A DNA stretch of 64,000 nucleotides from Tetrahymena elliotti 4EA (lineage: Eukaryota > Ciliophora > Oligohymenophorea > Hymenostomatida > Tetrahymenidae). Below are positions 13,415 to 26,611 of the stretch, piece after piece (position 1 is the first letter of the stretch; each line of letters begins with the position of its first letter). The stretch is from contig JH720322.1 of NCBI GenBank assembly GCA_000231825.2, forward strand, positions 558,001 through 622,000. The letters run 5' to 3'. A program made the translations under genes and the position numbers. The notes below the pieces were generated by a model. It was not told the DNA's origin. It searched no databases and saw nothing but the letters and a program-made list of their open reading frames with translations.

Positions 13415-14647
13415 AAAGGAAAATTATTATTAATTAAGCCTTTATTTTATGAAGATATTTATATTGTTAATTACTAATAAAAGTAATTAATAAAAAACTA
13501 TTTATTTTAAATGACTAGATATATCTAATTAATCTATTTGTTCACAAGAAAATACTTCTTATTAGAAACATTTTATTTTAAACTTTTGAAAAAAAATTAG
13601 TGAGAAAAACAATCAAATCATCTTATCTGTTATCTTTTTAAATAAAATATTTTTTTACTAATCTAACTTGATTTACATAAATTTTTTCAAAAGCAAATAT
13701 CAGATACTCAAAAATTATTTTAAGGTAATAAATCATTTATTGTTTTATTTCTTAAAACTTCTTCTACATAAATTTAAATTATTTTATTTTTTTTAATTGA
13801 ATTAAAATAAAAAGAAGTAAAAACAAATTAATCCAACATTGAAGATAATCTATCAAAATCTACTTAATAAAGATTTAAATAATTTTATTTTTTTATTCAA
13901 ATTAAATTAAAAATAAAAAAAATCACATAAAATAAGACTAATTTTACAGAAAAAATAAAGTTTATTTTTCATAAATCATAGAAATAAGAATAATTTAGAT
14001 TAATTTATTTTTAAGATTTTATCATAAAATTAGAGAAAGAATTTTTAGCATATTTCTTTTATTTAGAACTAAATAATAAATTTTTTTTCAAATTTGGAAA
14101 TCAAATTTATTTGTTTGATAGATTAATTTTCTAAATGTTATAGGGGACAAATTAAATTTATCTAGTTTAATAATTAATGATGCAGAAAAATTAGTTGCAA
14201 ATTTAGACTTTCTGAAAAAATTAAAATCTGCTCAAACCTTAATTATATATATATTTTGTTTATTAGTTTGAATATTTACAAAATAGTAGCAAATATCTTT
14301 TCATGCAATTTTATTTTTTAAACATATTGTTGAAACTAACTTCTATTTAAGTCATAAATTTAGCAAATGCTATTAAAAAAAACTAACCAATTTAGTAAAT
14401 TTATTTATTTTACCAATATCAGGAAATGATAAGTATCTATTTATTAAAAATTAGTGGAATCTGATGTATGTTGTAGGTGACAAGATATTAATTTTTATAA
14501 CTTTATAAAAGATATCAATTGATATTATTAAGATTATCTGATCAAGTCAAATTCAAATCATTCTTAATTTATTATAAATAAAATATATATAAATAATTGA
14601 TATCAGACAATAAAAATTTAGCATAAAAAAGCACATTTTAAGCATAT
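13415..14647. other. AT-rich intergenic region
   Basis: About 1.2 kb between two plus-strand genes. It holds the 3' UTR of one and the promoter of the next. Long A/T runs dominate. No open frame with coding-like composition and no RNA gene was found. Confidence 0.55.
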
Positions 14648-17600
14648 ATGAACGAAGAAATAAACCAACTTGAGCAATACATATTTGCCAAAAATAGAAA
14701 ACTATTCCTTGACAATCTCATTAAGGATACAGAGTCTTACTATTACTTCTCCTTACTTGAGGCTATAGACAATTAAGGAAACTCTCTCACTAGTGAATAG
14801 GAGGAAGATTTAAAACGCTATAGAAAATTTCGTACAGCAAGTAGTAAAGGTATTCGTGTCAGGTATCTTTTTAGATAGTATGACTAGGCTCAAACAGATG
14901 AAGCTAAAAAGAAAGTAATTTAAGAATTAAATAGCAAGCTTTTTAAGGTGACAGGAGTTTTACCAGTCTCTACCTCTTAAAAGGATAATGGTTAGATTGG
15001 TTAAGTACAGTAAATGTAAATTAGAAGAAGAATAAGCAGAAGTAGATCTTAATCAAACTGTGATTATACAGAAGAGGAAAATAGTGTAGGTTCAGATTTT
15101 GGAGAAGAAGTAGAATAAGAGATTGCTTAATGTGAATAGGATGAAGGCTAATTACTTTAGGTTGAAGATGATGGTTCTTTTATTGAAGAGCCTAGATAAG
15201 AAGCTTTGATAGAGCCTCTCTAATAGCTTTAAGGTAGTTAAAGTGATATAGAAATTGAAGATGTAGGAGATGAGTTAAACAATAAAAAGGATTATGCTTC
15301 TTAAATCGATGATAAAACTCTAGATATTGAATTCATCATAAAAAAGAATCCTTTAGATAAATTACTCAACATTTTAAACTTAGATAGTTTAATCCGTATT
15401 CCAGTAAAGAAAATCAAAGAATGCAAGGAGTCCTACACAATATAATTATACCTTTAGAAAGTTGATGTTTATGCTCTTTCATGTGAAGAGGTAATTGAAA
15501 TACTACTCCATTACTAGAGTCTTATCAACAAAAATAAGAATTCTGATTAGGAAATAGTATAATAATATTCCAAGTATACATTAGAGTAGTTAATAAGTAT
15601 AGGAAATAATCTACCAGAAGTAACAAAAGACAGAGAATATGTGAAGAATATTTTCTTTAAATAATTCGACCTCCAAAAAATAAAAGCCTTAGAAGGATAA
15701 GCTCGTATTGATGAGATCCAAAAAATATATCAATGGTCTAAAAATTTGAAATAAAAGTTTTAATCCCTTTAAGATTAGATACTATTTGAAATTCTCTATC
15801 AAGGAATTCAATGTAATTTATTAATTTACTTTTTTTTTTGAACATTAATCTGTCATTCAATTTTAGAAGAAAATTTATTTTAAAATATCTCTTTCTTTTT
15901 GAGTAAAAATCATAGCTACATATTTTTTTGAAATTAACAATAAAAGTTGATTTATATGATCACAAAGCCTTTATCGAATACTTAAGTAATCCTAAAGACT
16001 ACATCAGTGAATTGAATGAGTAAAATCAAAAAAAATATAGACTTTTAAAGAAGAGTTATGATTCTTTCTGGCATAGTGTTCATGATTTTGACTCAAAAGA
16101 TTATTCTTAATCTAAATTGATAAAGAAATACATTAAAAAGCACCTTAAAAATAACAAAACATATAGTGTTAGCCCATATGATGAATACTTTTAAAATAGT
16201 TACTTATAGAAACTTCTTATATAAGTTAGATTGTATGAAGGTGATTAAAATGTTCCTAAAGTATCTAAGTATTTGACTCCTTCTGAAATCAGTAACATCT
16301 ACTCAAGCAAAGAAGTAAAAATCTTAAAATCAAATAAAAAGACCTTTACTCAAAACGAGAAAGTCACATTAAATGTTTAACTCAAGAATATAGACAAACT
16401 TTATGTCAAAATTTTCAACTTCGTACCTGAAAACTATTACTTGAAGAACTTAAGCGATTTTAATGAACATGTTGATTTAGATGGTAATTAAATTTTTCAA
16501 AAATTGTAATATTTAAGTAATATATTTTAATAGGACTCAGCCCAAATGAAGAAGTATTCTTTGATTTTAAAACTGAAAACATTCATCCATGCACTAGATT
16601 TATTAAAACTTTTGATTTTGAATCTATCTAAAAAACTGCAAATGGAATCTTCATTATTGAATTCTTTTCTTCTGGTATTGCATCTCGTGCTATTATTTAC
16701 AAAGGCTCTTTGACCTTCTTTTCTAGAAACACAATTGCTGGCTAAGAAATTGTTATCCTTGATTAAGAAGGTAAATTAACTATAATAGATCATATTTGTT
16801 AAATTTTTTTTTTTTGAAGGTAAAATTTAAAGTGAAGGAAGAGTAGGTTTGTGGATAGATAAGGAATTCTACTAAGCCAAAAAAGATGGTAGAATCTTAT
16901 TACCATACAGAAAGGATACCTAAGTGTAAGCATAATGCATTTTAGTTAGTGAGAAATTTGCCTAATTAACAAGCTTAGCTCATTTAAGTGAAAATTATAG
17001 ATTTACTTGCAATTATATTTATAATTAAGAATCATTTATCTTTGGCAACAAAGTAAAGTTTTAAATTCTTAAAACATAATATCTAAATATTTTATTGAAA
17101 TTAAAAGGTCTAATTAATCTTGTAACCAAGTTTAACAATTAATTAAGAAATCGCTAGTGTTAGTATATTAAAGAGCACTGAAATTTCTATTGTTACTATT
17201 ACCACTGATGATGTCCCATTAACAACTCGTGTTAGTAAAAAAACTTTGTAAAATAATGAAGACATACCTGTGGAATTTATATTACCTGCCAAAACTAAGC
17301 AAGTCAATATTGAATTAAACACTAAATTAGAGACTATGAATGGTTCTGAACCCTTAAAATTGAGTTCAACTCACACCATCCATATTGATTAGCATACAAG
17401 CTAATTGAATTATGCCTCATTTTTCCTCTAAAATGTTGACTAATATTACATTCTTGTGCTTGGTAAAAATGGTGAACCTATTCCCAATTATAAAGTAAAT
17501 GTAAATTTATGGCATAAAATTTTTAATCCTGAGAGCTCTATTAAGCTTTAGACAAATGAAGAAGGAAGTAAGTTATTAAAATTTTCGTTTTAAGAAATGT

Positions 17601-20600
17601 TAAAAAATTATTTTTAATTTATTTAGGAATAGGCCTTGGAAAACTAGATAATGTTATTGCAGTATAGGCTACCTCTGAAGTAAATTATTTAATTTTTTCT
17701 GATAAATAGTTATATTTTTCTTTAACTAATTAGGTTACGAAGAATAGTATCAGCATTTCTAAGAAATGGAATTTAGAAAGAAACTATATTAGAGGCATTG
17801 AAAGCTTGCCTCATATCTTCTAAATCAAAGAAGGAAATAGTGTTGAAATACCTTTACTCTGTGAAAAGAATAGTAGTGCTAATAGGAATGAGTTTGTTTT
17901 ATTGAAAATTGTTGATAAAAACCAAAATATACAACAATTAATTGCAAACTGTCTTTTGGATTGCATTTCAAATGAAACCAGCAAGATTGAAATTACCCCA
18001 AAAAATAATTTGCTGATTAAGAACCTTTCAACTGGTTTATATTTCTTAAGATCAAAGTTGAATACCAAGAACTTTGTCATTAAAGTTCATAATTCTGAAA
18101 TTTGGTAGCATTCTCCTTAAACACAATCAGCTACTTCATCTATTGTAACAAAAAATAAGTTGTTACTTAATTAATCTTCTGTTCCAGTTGAAGATCAGAT
18201 TAGAGTTGAAAGCTTTAGAAATGAATCTGGAAAGATCCTAATTCAATTAAATCCCTAAACTAATTACTAATATGCACGTGTTCATTTGATAGCATTTTAA
18301 TTCTTCCCTAATGGTCTCTCTAATCCATATAATAATTTCTGCACAGGATATGATAACTACAAAATCCAAGAAATAAGCTTACAGACAAAAGTAAATATTT
18401 AAGAATAAAATATAACTCATAATTAACTTTTAATAATAGAAAAATAAATATATGTCAAATCGTCAACTTGGAGATGAATTTGCATATGTACTTGACAGAA
18501 AAGTATAAACTCGTTTTACAGGAAATTCTTTGGAAAAACCTTCCCTTGCAATAAAAAGAAACTTTATTTAAGACACAGTTACAGAATCAGAAGTAGTTTA
18601 ACCAGGGAATGAAGAAGCAAGATATTAAAGAAAATTATCTGTTTCTGATAGAGCAGAAAAAGAAATTTATGAGAGAGATGCAAGCTATTGTAATTTTAAT
18701 GATGATGATTGCTTTGATAGGGATGCAAGCTATTCAAGTGAAGTCGAATGTGAAAAAAAAGGTATTAATTATTATAAAAAAATATTAAAAAACTAATTTA
18801 TTTTGTTTAAATGGTAGAAAAAAATAGAAGAAATGTTAAATCAAAAAAGATGAGAAATATTCACCACTCTAGCTCTGATAGAATGTATTTCCATCGTTAT
18901 GATTTTAACACTTAAATTTCTCCTATTGATGCTCACTTAAATTTCTTAAAAAACTCCTCTGCAATTTACACAAACTTAGTTCCAAATAAAGTAAATAAAT
19001 ATTTTTATCTTTTTCTATTTGGTTTAAATGGAATATTTAAAAAAATATTTTTCTATTTAAGTTTTATGAAAAATGAAATCTTAAAAAGTAAATGAATATT
19101 TATTTTTCTAATTATAGGATGGTTTGATTGAATTAGAAGCTAATTTATAAAAGTTTTCAGCTGTTCAAGTTATTTTAAGAACTCCCACTCACCATAATGT
19201 AAGCGTATTTAACTTAAATCATCTTTTAAACAGAGAAACAGAGACTCGTGATTTAAGATAGAAGACTAATTTACAAAAAGGAAAGTATTACTCTATTTTT
19301 AGGAATACAGAAAAGATTTTGAAAGGACAATAATGCTAGATTGATGATATTACATCAACTGAATTCTCTATTATAGATAGTTTGAATAAAGTTTTTGATT
19401 TCTAAATTGAACTTTCAAGATTTGATGGAACATTTACTGAGAGTACTTCTTCAAAAACATACACTGAAGAATGGGAATTCCTTAAGAAATGGGATTCCTT
19501 GTCTAATATAGAAAAAAATTAGAAATATAATAATTATCAATCACATGAATTGAATTTCTTTTTATACTTGAAAGACATACCCTTCTTTGAGGGTATAGTT
19601 AAAGGCCATCTTTAAAATAAAATAGAATTAACATTAGTTGATTTGTTCTTACTTGAAAAATATGAAGAACTTATCAATAAATACCACCATATTGAAATTC
19701 TTGATCGAGTCAATTCTTTTGAACTTTGTCTTATGGTATTTTCACTAAAACAATTAAATCAGGTAACTTTCATCAAATTATTTTTTTTGTCTAAAATTAA
19801 GAAAAACTTTAATCCTTAATTTATAAAAAACATTATTATTACAAAAATAGATTGATAAGGCTTAGAAGCTGATAGAATATTTGCAAGTATAATCTAAGTA
19901 AAATGTTAGTGACAAAGAAACTCAAAAAAGATATTTTGAGATTATCTTGAATAAGAAATAAGATTTGCTTTAAATGTCTGGTAAAATAAATATTTAATAA
20001 AAAGTCGGTGCTGCTAGATATACTAGCATAAACAGATATGTTGCTAATAACAATAATAACAACAATAACAACAATCAAAATTATGATGATAATTGTAGTA
20101 ATAGTTTAAATGATGATGATGATGACGATTACAATGATGGTAATTAATACCTATAAGAATAAATTTCAGCTTCTGACGAAGATGATTATGGATAAAATGT
20201 ATGTGATGAAGAAGAAGAAGAAGAAGCAGGAGCTTATTATCAATAAAAAGTAGATATTTTTGGTGAAAGAGAAAGAATTAGAAAACCTATATCATTAAAA
20301 AGCAAATAAGATTACAAATTCAATCCTATTACTTAGTCCTACAAGTAGTCTAGATAGCTATTTTAATAGTGCACATAATCTTTGAAGAAGACTGGGTAGT
20401 ACTGTGAAAGACACTATCTCAATCAAAAGGATGAACATTTTTATGGCAAGGATTTGATAAGTTCTAATACATTCTGGCTTGAATTTGCCTAGAACATCCT
20501 TGAAACTTCATCCATATCAAATTTCCTTTCTTCTAAATTCCTAGAATGCAATAAAAGTCATACAGAAATGGTTTTAGTATTATCTATTTTGAATCTACCT

Positions 20601-22864
20601 TTCAACTCACCTAACCACAATTAATATTCAGCTTAAGGAAAAGATTAAGTAATATAAGCAGCTGATAATTTCTTACTATTTACTAAGGAAATCAAAGAGA
20701 CATCATCATAATTAAAGAGCACAATTATGATCAACCAACGTTTCTTTGATCCAAATGATAAGTTTGAAATTTAAGGTGAAGAGAAGTTTGAAAAAGATGC
20801 TTAGGAGTTTATTATTAATTATATCTATGGATGTTAGGTTATAGTTACTAATTGTACAGGAGGTCAACAAGAGATTTAGGTTTTAACAGAAGTGATTTTT
20901 TTTCTTTTTATATAACAATTTTTTATTCTTTTCTTAATTTATTTTAAAGGTTCCTGAAGGCTCTATTCCTCTTCACACTATTGAATACACTAAATCTTAC
21001 ACACAAAAGCTAGATTCTTACAGCACTAAGATATTTGAATTCTACTTCTATTTCCCTGCTGTCGGTGATTATTCTATTTATCCTGCTAACGTTTCAAAAA
21101 ATGGATAAGTGCTTTCTGTAGCCAAAGATTCTTAATTCTAAGTTAAGAAAGAGCTTACTACAATTAAGCTTAACACTCTTGATCAAGTATTATCATAAGG
21201 TACTAAAGAAGACATTCTTAAATTCTTAAGAGAGAAAGATTGGTAAGATTAAAATAAGTAAGGAAACTTTGCTTCTACATTATTGTCGATTGTATAAATG
21301 TGCACAGACAAAGAATTTTTCCTCAAATTATTACAAATTTTTAGACAGAAAAATTTCTTCCATTTCGATATCTGGAAATACAGCTTACTTCACCTAGATC
21401 ACACTTCTTTAGTTGAGTTTGTTAACTCTAGTTCAATGAGATAACAAATTTAAAAGTATATCTCTCATTTGAGTTGTTCTCTAATTAAATCATCTCTAAA
21501 TATTGGTGAGTGGAATAGAATTTATGAATACTATCCATTGATTAACTCTCGAGTGCATTTACTAAAAAGAGATAGTGCAAATATTCTTAACTCTTAATTC
21601 CGTCGTACTTATTGTCACTTCCTAAGGTAATAATTAATTTAATCATAAAATATTGATTTAGATTATAATATAGATATGTGGTTGAGAAAGGAATTAATAA
21701 CATTAGTTCTATTGATCGTTTAGTATTTACTTACTATTTGTTGCTACAAGATAGAATTGAAATAGCTATTGAATAGTTTGATAGAATTAATGAGAATGAG
21801 ATTATAACCAAGCAGGGATCTATTTAATATGATTATATTAAGGCATACTTAGATTTTTACAAAGGATATCCCAACTTCAAAGTTGCAAGAGAAATAATTG
21901 AAAAATACTTAGATTATCCTATCATTTCATGGCGTAATCTTTTCTATGATATGGCTAATTAGATTGCTGAGTATGATGGAGAAGACATGATTGGAGAAGA
22001 ACTTGTAACATTTTATTCATCATAAGAATTTTATTTATTTGTTAATTAAAATTAGCTTAATCTTAACATAAGTGGAGATTCATAGCTAAAGAAAGAAGAT
22101 AAAGTATAGACTGACAAGTAGTAGGTTCTTTCAGTACGCTTTGATGAAAAAAAGATTATCGTTGAGCATAAGGTAAATTATCAAAAAAAAGCAAATTAAT
22201 TTTTATCATCACTAAAAAATGTTAATAATTTAATAATTAGAATATTTCCAAAGAACTTACTCTCACTTACTACAAAATTGATTTAGAAGTATTCTTTTCA
22301 AAGAAGCCTTTCCTTTCTAATATATCTGAAGACTTTAGCTACTTATAGCCTTCATTTACTTAAGTTGTAGTTTTAAATGATGAAGATAAAAACTAAACCA
22401 CACCATCAGTGTCTAAGTTTGATGTTCCAGAATAGCTTTAAGGCTCTAATGTTTACATTCAAGCAATAAGTGGTCCCTTCTTGAAGGCTGGAGTTACCTA
22501 TTTCTCTACTCAACTTAAAGTTTCTCTTTACTCAGATGAGGCTTACTTAAAAATTACTGACTAAAGCAATGCTCTTCTCTCTAAGATTTATGTCAAAGTA
22601 TTCTCTAAAAATAAAGCTGGAAAAATCGATTTCATCAAGGATGGTTATACAGATTTAAGAGGTAGATTTGAATATTTACTTAGTAGCTCAGTCAATATTA
22701 ATGATATCGATAAGTTATCTCTATTTATCATGAGTGATGATCATGGATCTCTTATCCTGGAAGCTAAACCTCCTAAAAGAATAGGATCATTCTCTGAAAC
22801 GGTTTAACTTAAATCTAGGAACTGGGCATAGAAATATGAAACAAAAGTTAAAACTAGAAAGTGA
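14648..22864 (+). CDS. 2440-aa conserved-looking protein, MG/A2M-like style
   Basis: Thirteen introns (15813-15946, 16484-16533, 16771-16819, 17053-17107, 17568-17626, 17680-17733, 18391-18439, 18762-18817, 18991-19117, 19763-19850, 20892-20949, 21627-21673, 22173-22240) leave 7323 nt, exactly 2440 codons plus stop. Residues 1-390 are helical with an acidic stretch near 140-210. From about 470 a beta-rich region follows with macroglobulin-like phrases, for example EGRVGLWIDKEFYQAKKDG, EGRIGLGKLDNVIAVQA and GLYFLRSKLNTKNFVIKVH. Residues about 1557-1624 are an Asn/Asp/Glu low-complexity insert. The 1700-2040 part is helical, and the end has SKIYVKVFSKNKAGK, DGYTDLRGRF and SDDHGSLILEAKPPKR. There is no signal peptide and no GCGEQ thioester, so a classical secreted alpha-2-macroglobulin is unlikely. 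The family label is tentative; the gene model is strong. Confidence 0.8.
20040..20230 (+). repeat. Coding low-complexity AAY/GAT/GAA tracts
   Basis: Within the exon starting at 19851. An Asn run of AAT/AAC codons (about 20045-20075), an Asp run of GAT (about 20113-20127) and a Glu run of GAA (about 20209-20226) encode an N, D and E-rich insert. Such tracts are common in ciliate proteins and prone to slippage. Confidence 0.85.
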
Positions 22865-23153
22865 AAAAAAAATAATCCAGTTGTTTTTTATTTTATAATA
22901 CATAATCTAATTTATGTTTAGTGATTATTTTTAAGATTTTAAATATCATCATTTTAACAACAATAATCTTTTAATATTTTGTGTTTGTTTGCCAATTATG
23001 AAATAAATAATTTTTAAGGTCTTGGATTTTCCTAAAAAATTGAGGTGAATTATAATCAGATATTTGATTAACTTATAAATAAATAAAACTCTCATAGAAA
23101 AAAGTAGAATCAACACAACACATTTCATCTTTCTTTGAAAAAATTTTTAAAAA

Positions 23154-23507
23154 ATGAAAATAATTATTTTTGTTCTGATAGGTATTTTAGTAATTAATAG
23201 TAGAGCTGCTTAATATACTGTTGATATCAATAAAGCTTATGTAGATTGTATTACTGGATGTTTGGTTTAAGAATAAACATGCAACAATTTAGCTGATTGT
23301 TCATCTTAAAAAGCACAATATCTTAATTGTTCTCTCAAAAACAGAGAATATTGCTTAATCAGTACTCCATACTAATGCAACTAAGTTTGTCTAACCTTTA
23401 CTCCTACAGATGAATTTAAAAGTTACTTGTCATGTAGGCTTAAATGCTTCTTGTAAAACTTATCAATATCAATTTTATGGATAATTATCATTAACTTAGT
23501 ATTATGA
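23154..23507 (+). CDS. Small secreted Cys-rich protein
   Basis: Intronless, 117 aa, ATG at 23154, TGA at 23505. Residues 1-19 (MKIIIFVLIGILVINSRAA) are a typical signal peptide. The mature part has ten cysteines in about 75 residues (DCITGC, TC, DC, NC, YC, QC, VC, SC, KC), so five disulfides are likely. It ends in a hydrophobic tail (SILWIIIINLVL) that could be a GPI signal or a membrane anchor. No family was recognised. The cysteine density suggests a surface or secreted protein. The preceding gap to the giant gene is only 289 nt, and the gene reads in the same direction as its neighbours. Confidence 0.75.
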
Positions 23508-23873
23508 CACTATTAATTGTGATATTAATACTTTTTACTGTTTTACTTTATTTTTAAAATGTTCATTCTTTATTTTCACTTTAAAAAACTATATTGAAAA
23601 AATGGGTATTTTTTCACTATTCATTATATATTGATTTTTAGTTACTTAATTAAATATTTAGTATTACTTCATTTCATAAATACTTTATCTAAAACTTTAC
23701 TATAAATGTAAATTATGTATTACACATATTCATTCAAACTATTTGATAAATTTATATTTAAAAAAAAATCAAATTTTGTTATTAACCTAAAAAGCAATCA
23801 GGTTTAGAAACAATCTTACACATTTAAATTAATATATATCAAATTACTAAAAATCTTAGAATATAAAAAAATA
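23508..23873. other. AT-rich spacer
   Basis: About 370 nt of A/T-rich sequence between two plus-strand genes. Nothing specific is visible. Confidence 0.5.
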
Positions 23874-26001
23874 ATGAATGTAAAAAATATGAATTTAGAA
23901 AGTTAGAATAAAAAACTCATCATTAATCTTCCTTAATAGCAAATTGTTATTGATTCAAATGGGGTTTAGTGCAATCCTATGAAAAATTAGAAGGACTAGG
24001 AATTGTATCAAAATAATATAAAGAAAAATTAGATCAACCAATTTTAGATGAGCAATAATTTATATGATAAGCAAAATAATAATAATTTTTAAGGAGACAC
24101 GGACTCTTAAAGTAATTCAAGATAGGTTAATTATATAAAATAGAATTAGAAGCCAAGTAATGGATATTAAAATATCATTTAAAGAGATTAAACTTCATAC
24201 TCAAATTTACAGTAACAAAATAATAACTTCTAGAAGAGGGATATAAATCAAATAGAATATGTTCTTAATAAAAATAAATTATAAAATAAAAATGTTCAGG
24301 TTTAAAGTAAATAGCAAAGTTATTTAAGTTTATAAAATTAAACTGACTCTATATAATCTGTCCATGATGATGAATAAGAATTGTATAAAAAATCATCAAA
24401 CCCTATTTTTTCTAGGTCTAGTAAAATTGAATCAAATAGTGTTTACTAAAAGAAGGATAGAAAAGTGGAGCAAAATGTAAATAAAACTAATAGTAATACT
24501 GTAGTAAAAAATAAATAAGGTAAAATTTATTATGATTTGAATTCATTTTTAATGAGATTTATTATTTAAATTAGATCAAAAGTAAGATTAATTATAATAG
24601 TACAACAATTTTCTATAAACAAACATTTAAAAGACCTCAAAAAGCGAGATATTATAGTTGGCTAGAGGAATTGTATAGAAGGCACTCAATTAGTAAAATG
24701 AAACTCAGGAAAATCAGAAATTGACTTAATAAAAAATTAGTTAAATAGATTAAGAATACATGAATAGTAACAATCAAAGAGTAAAACAACAAAGATAAGT
24801 TATTATAAAGCAAAATCGTGATAATGGAAAATTTATTTTAAAAGAAAATATAAAAGATACTGCATATGAAAAATAAAATTAGAATATAAATGAGAAGCAA
24901 CAGTTTTAAAATTAATAAAGTTAGTGGTCTGATGATCAAGAAGAATCAAAATATATTGATCATTCTTAATTAGATAGATAATCTATTAAATAGAATATTA
25001 AAAATTCTCTGACAAATTAAAACAGCTAACAGCTAAATAATAAGTATCTTAGAAAAAGAGAAAATAATAGTAATATGTATATTGATTCATAATAATTTGA
25101 AATCAATCAATAATAATATGAAATTAAAAATGATTCTAACAATTATTATTAAGATTAAAGAGGTAATTAAAACTCTAATGAAGAATATTTTGAGTAAGAA
25201 GAAGATGGTGATGATGATGATGTTGATGAAGAAGAAGAATATGAATAAAGTAATTAAGTTTACCCTTAATCTAGTGATGGAGAGCAAGATACTATAAATG
25301 CTAACTAAACTCATCATAATACAAATTACAATAATCTAAATTTTAAATGTAATCTTGGGAAAAACTATACTTATAATATTGTTGTTGATTAAGAGTAACT
25401 TATGCATAAAGAAGATGTTTCCTAAGATGAACGCATGAATGAAGAAGTTAATAGTGATAATGATGCAGATGAAGAAGAATTTGAAGAAGAAAGTGAAAAC
25501 GAAGTTTGTGAGGAAGATGATATTGAGCAAGAGGAGAAAGTGATCTAAGAGGATGAAAATTCGTATGAAGAAAGTGAAGAAAGTAATGATTATTATTAGA
25601 TTGATTAAAATGAAGAAATGGTTTATGGAGTTCATATACCTTAAATACCTCCTTTACCAGATGATTTAGAATTTGCATATTAAGAATAATAAATTTATGA
25701 AGAATATGAGCCAAATGATTAATCATTTAGTGAGAATAATGGTCTAACAAAAGCTGAAATAATGTCTCTACCAACAATAGTTTATACAACTCAAAGCTTA
25801 AGAACAAAAATAATTAAATAGTTTTCATCTCAATAAGATTGCTCGATATGTTTGAATAACTATATAGATAAAGAGATACTAAGAGTTCTACCATGTGAAC
25901 ATAGATTTCATAGAACTTGTATTGATAAATGGCTTTTACAGAATTCAAAATGTGTAATATGTAAATATGATTTGTTACAAAATTAAAACTAAGAATAATG
26001 A
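23874..26001 (+). CDS. RING-H2 finger protein, likely E3 ubiquitin ligase
   Basis: One intron (24520-24574) gives 690 aa. Residues 638-680 form a RING-H2 domain: CSICLN, then a loop, LPCEHRFHRTCIDKWL, then CVIC. The eight zinc ligands have the C3H2C3 order and the H-x2-C spacing of E3 ligases, so binding of an E2 enzyme and substrate ubiquitination are the likely roles. The N-terminal 400 residues are Gln/Asn/Lys-rich. About 430-600 is strongly acidic with Glu/Asp runs (for example DEEEFEEESENE) and probably disordered. There is no transmembrane segment. In this family the long acidic stretch usually recruits substrates or acts as a linker; that part is inference. It is convergent with the arrestin-like gene. 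Confidence 0.88.
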
Positions 26002-26611
26002 AAAGGTTTTTTATTTGATAATTTAAGTAGTTAAAGAAATAATAAAATTTTACTTCAAATAGATAACTAAATATGCATGTAATTAAATATTAAAATATGT
26101 TAATATCAATACTTAGCATACATATTTTCTTCTTCACATTATTTACTAAAAAATATAAACTGTTTGTTATTATCTTTCTTTTTTCTATTTCAAAATTTAA
26201 TGCAAGGCTCTTCTTTGATGTTATGAATTATTTTAATACTGATTATTAGAAACTCGCATAATACCAATAAACATTGATGGCAATATTAACCTAATTATTT
26301 AAAAGTATTTAATTTTGATTTTGCTTAGTAAAAAAGCAATTTAAAATTTACCATTTACCAATAAAAATATTACATTAAATTTTGTGTGGAGAACTAAAGA
26401 ATATATTTACTATTATTATTGAAAACAATTTTTATTTGTTTATTGATATTTTAATCTTAAAAAGTTTAATTTGATAAAATAAGGAAGTTAAGTAAGTGAT
26501 TTGACAATAATATTTAGATTTATCACAATAAAAAACTGATAAAATAAAATCTGATTTTATTCCCCATCAACAAATCTGATATTTTAAATAATAATAAAAA
26601 GTTAATATTTT
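26002..26611. other. AT-rich convergent spacer
   Basis: Between the 3' ends of the RING gene (plus) and the arrestin-like gene (minus). A/T-rich; probable 3' UTRs only. Confidence 0.5.

Noticed and set aside
18430..18470. Separate gene starting at the ATG at 18452
   Set aside because: The ATG lies 12 nt after an intron acceptor in the correct phase, so it is an internal Met of the 2440-aa protein.
14648..22864. Classical secreted alpha-2-macroglobulin
   Set aside because: No signal peptide at the N-terminus and no GCGEQ-type thioester anywhere in the protein.
25082..25726. Several overlapping reverse-strand and shifted frames rich in Ile, Phe, His
   Set aside because: They are mirror images of the acidic GAA/GAT codons of the RING-H2 gene and carry no independent coding signal.
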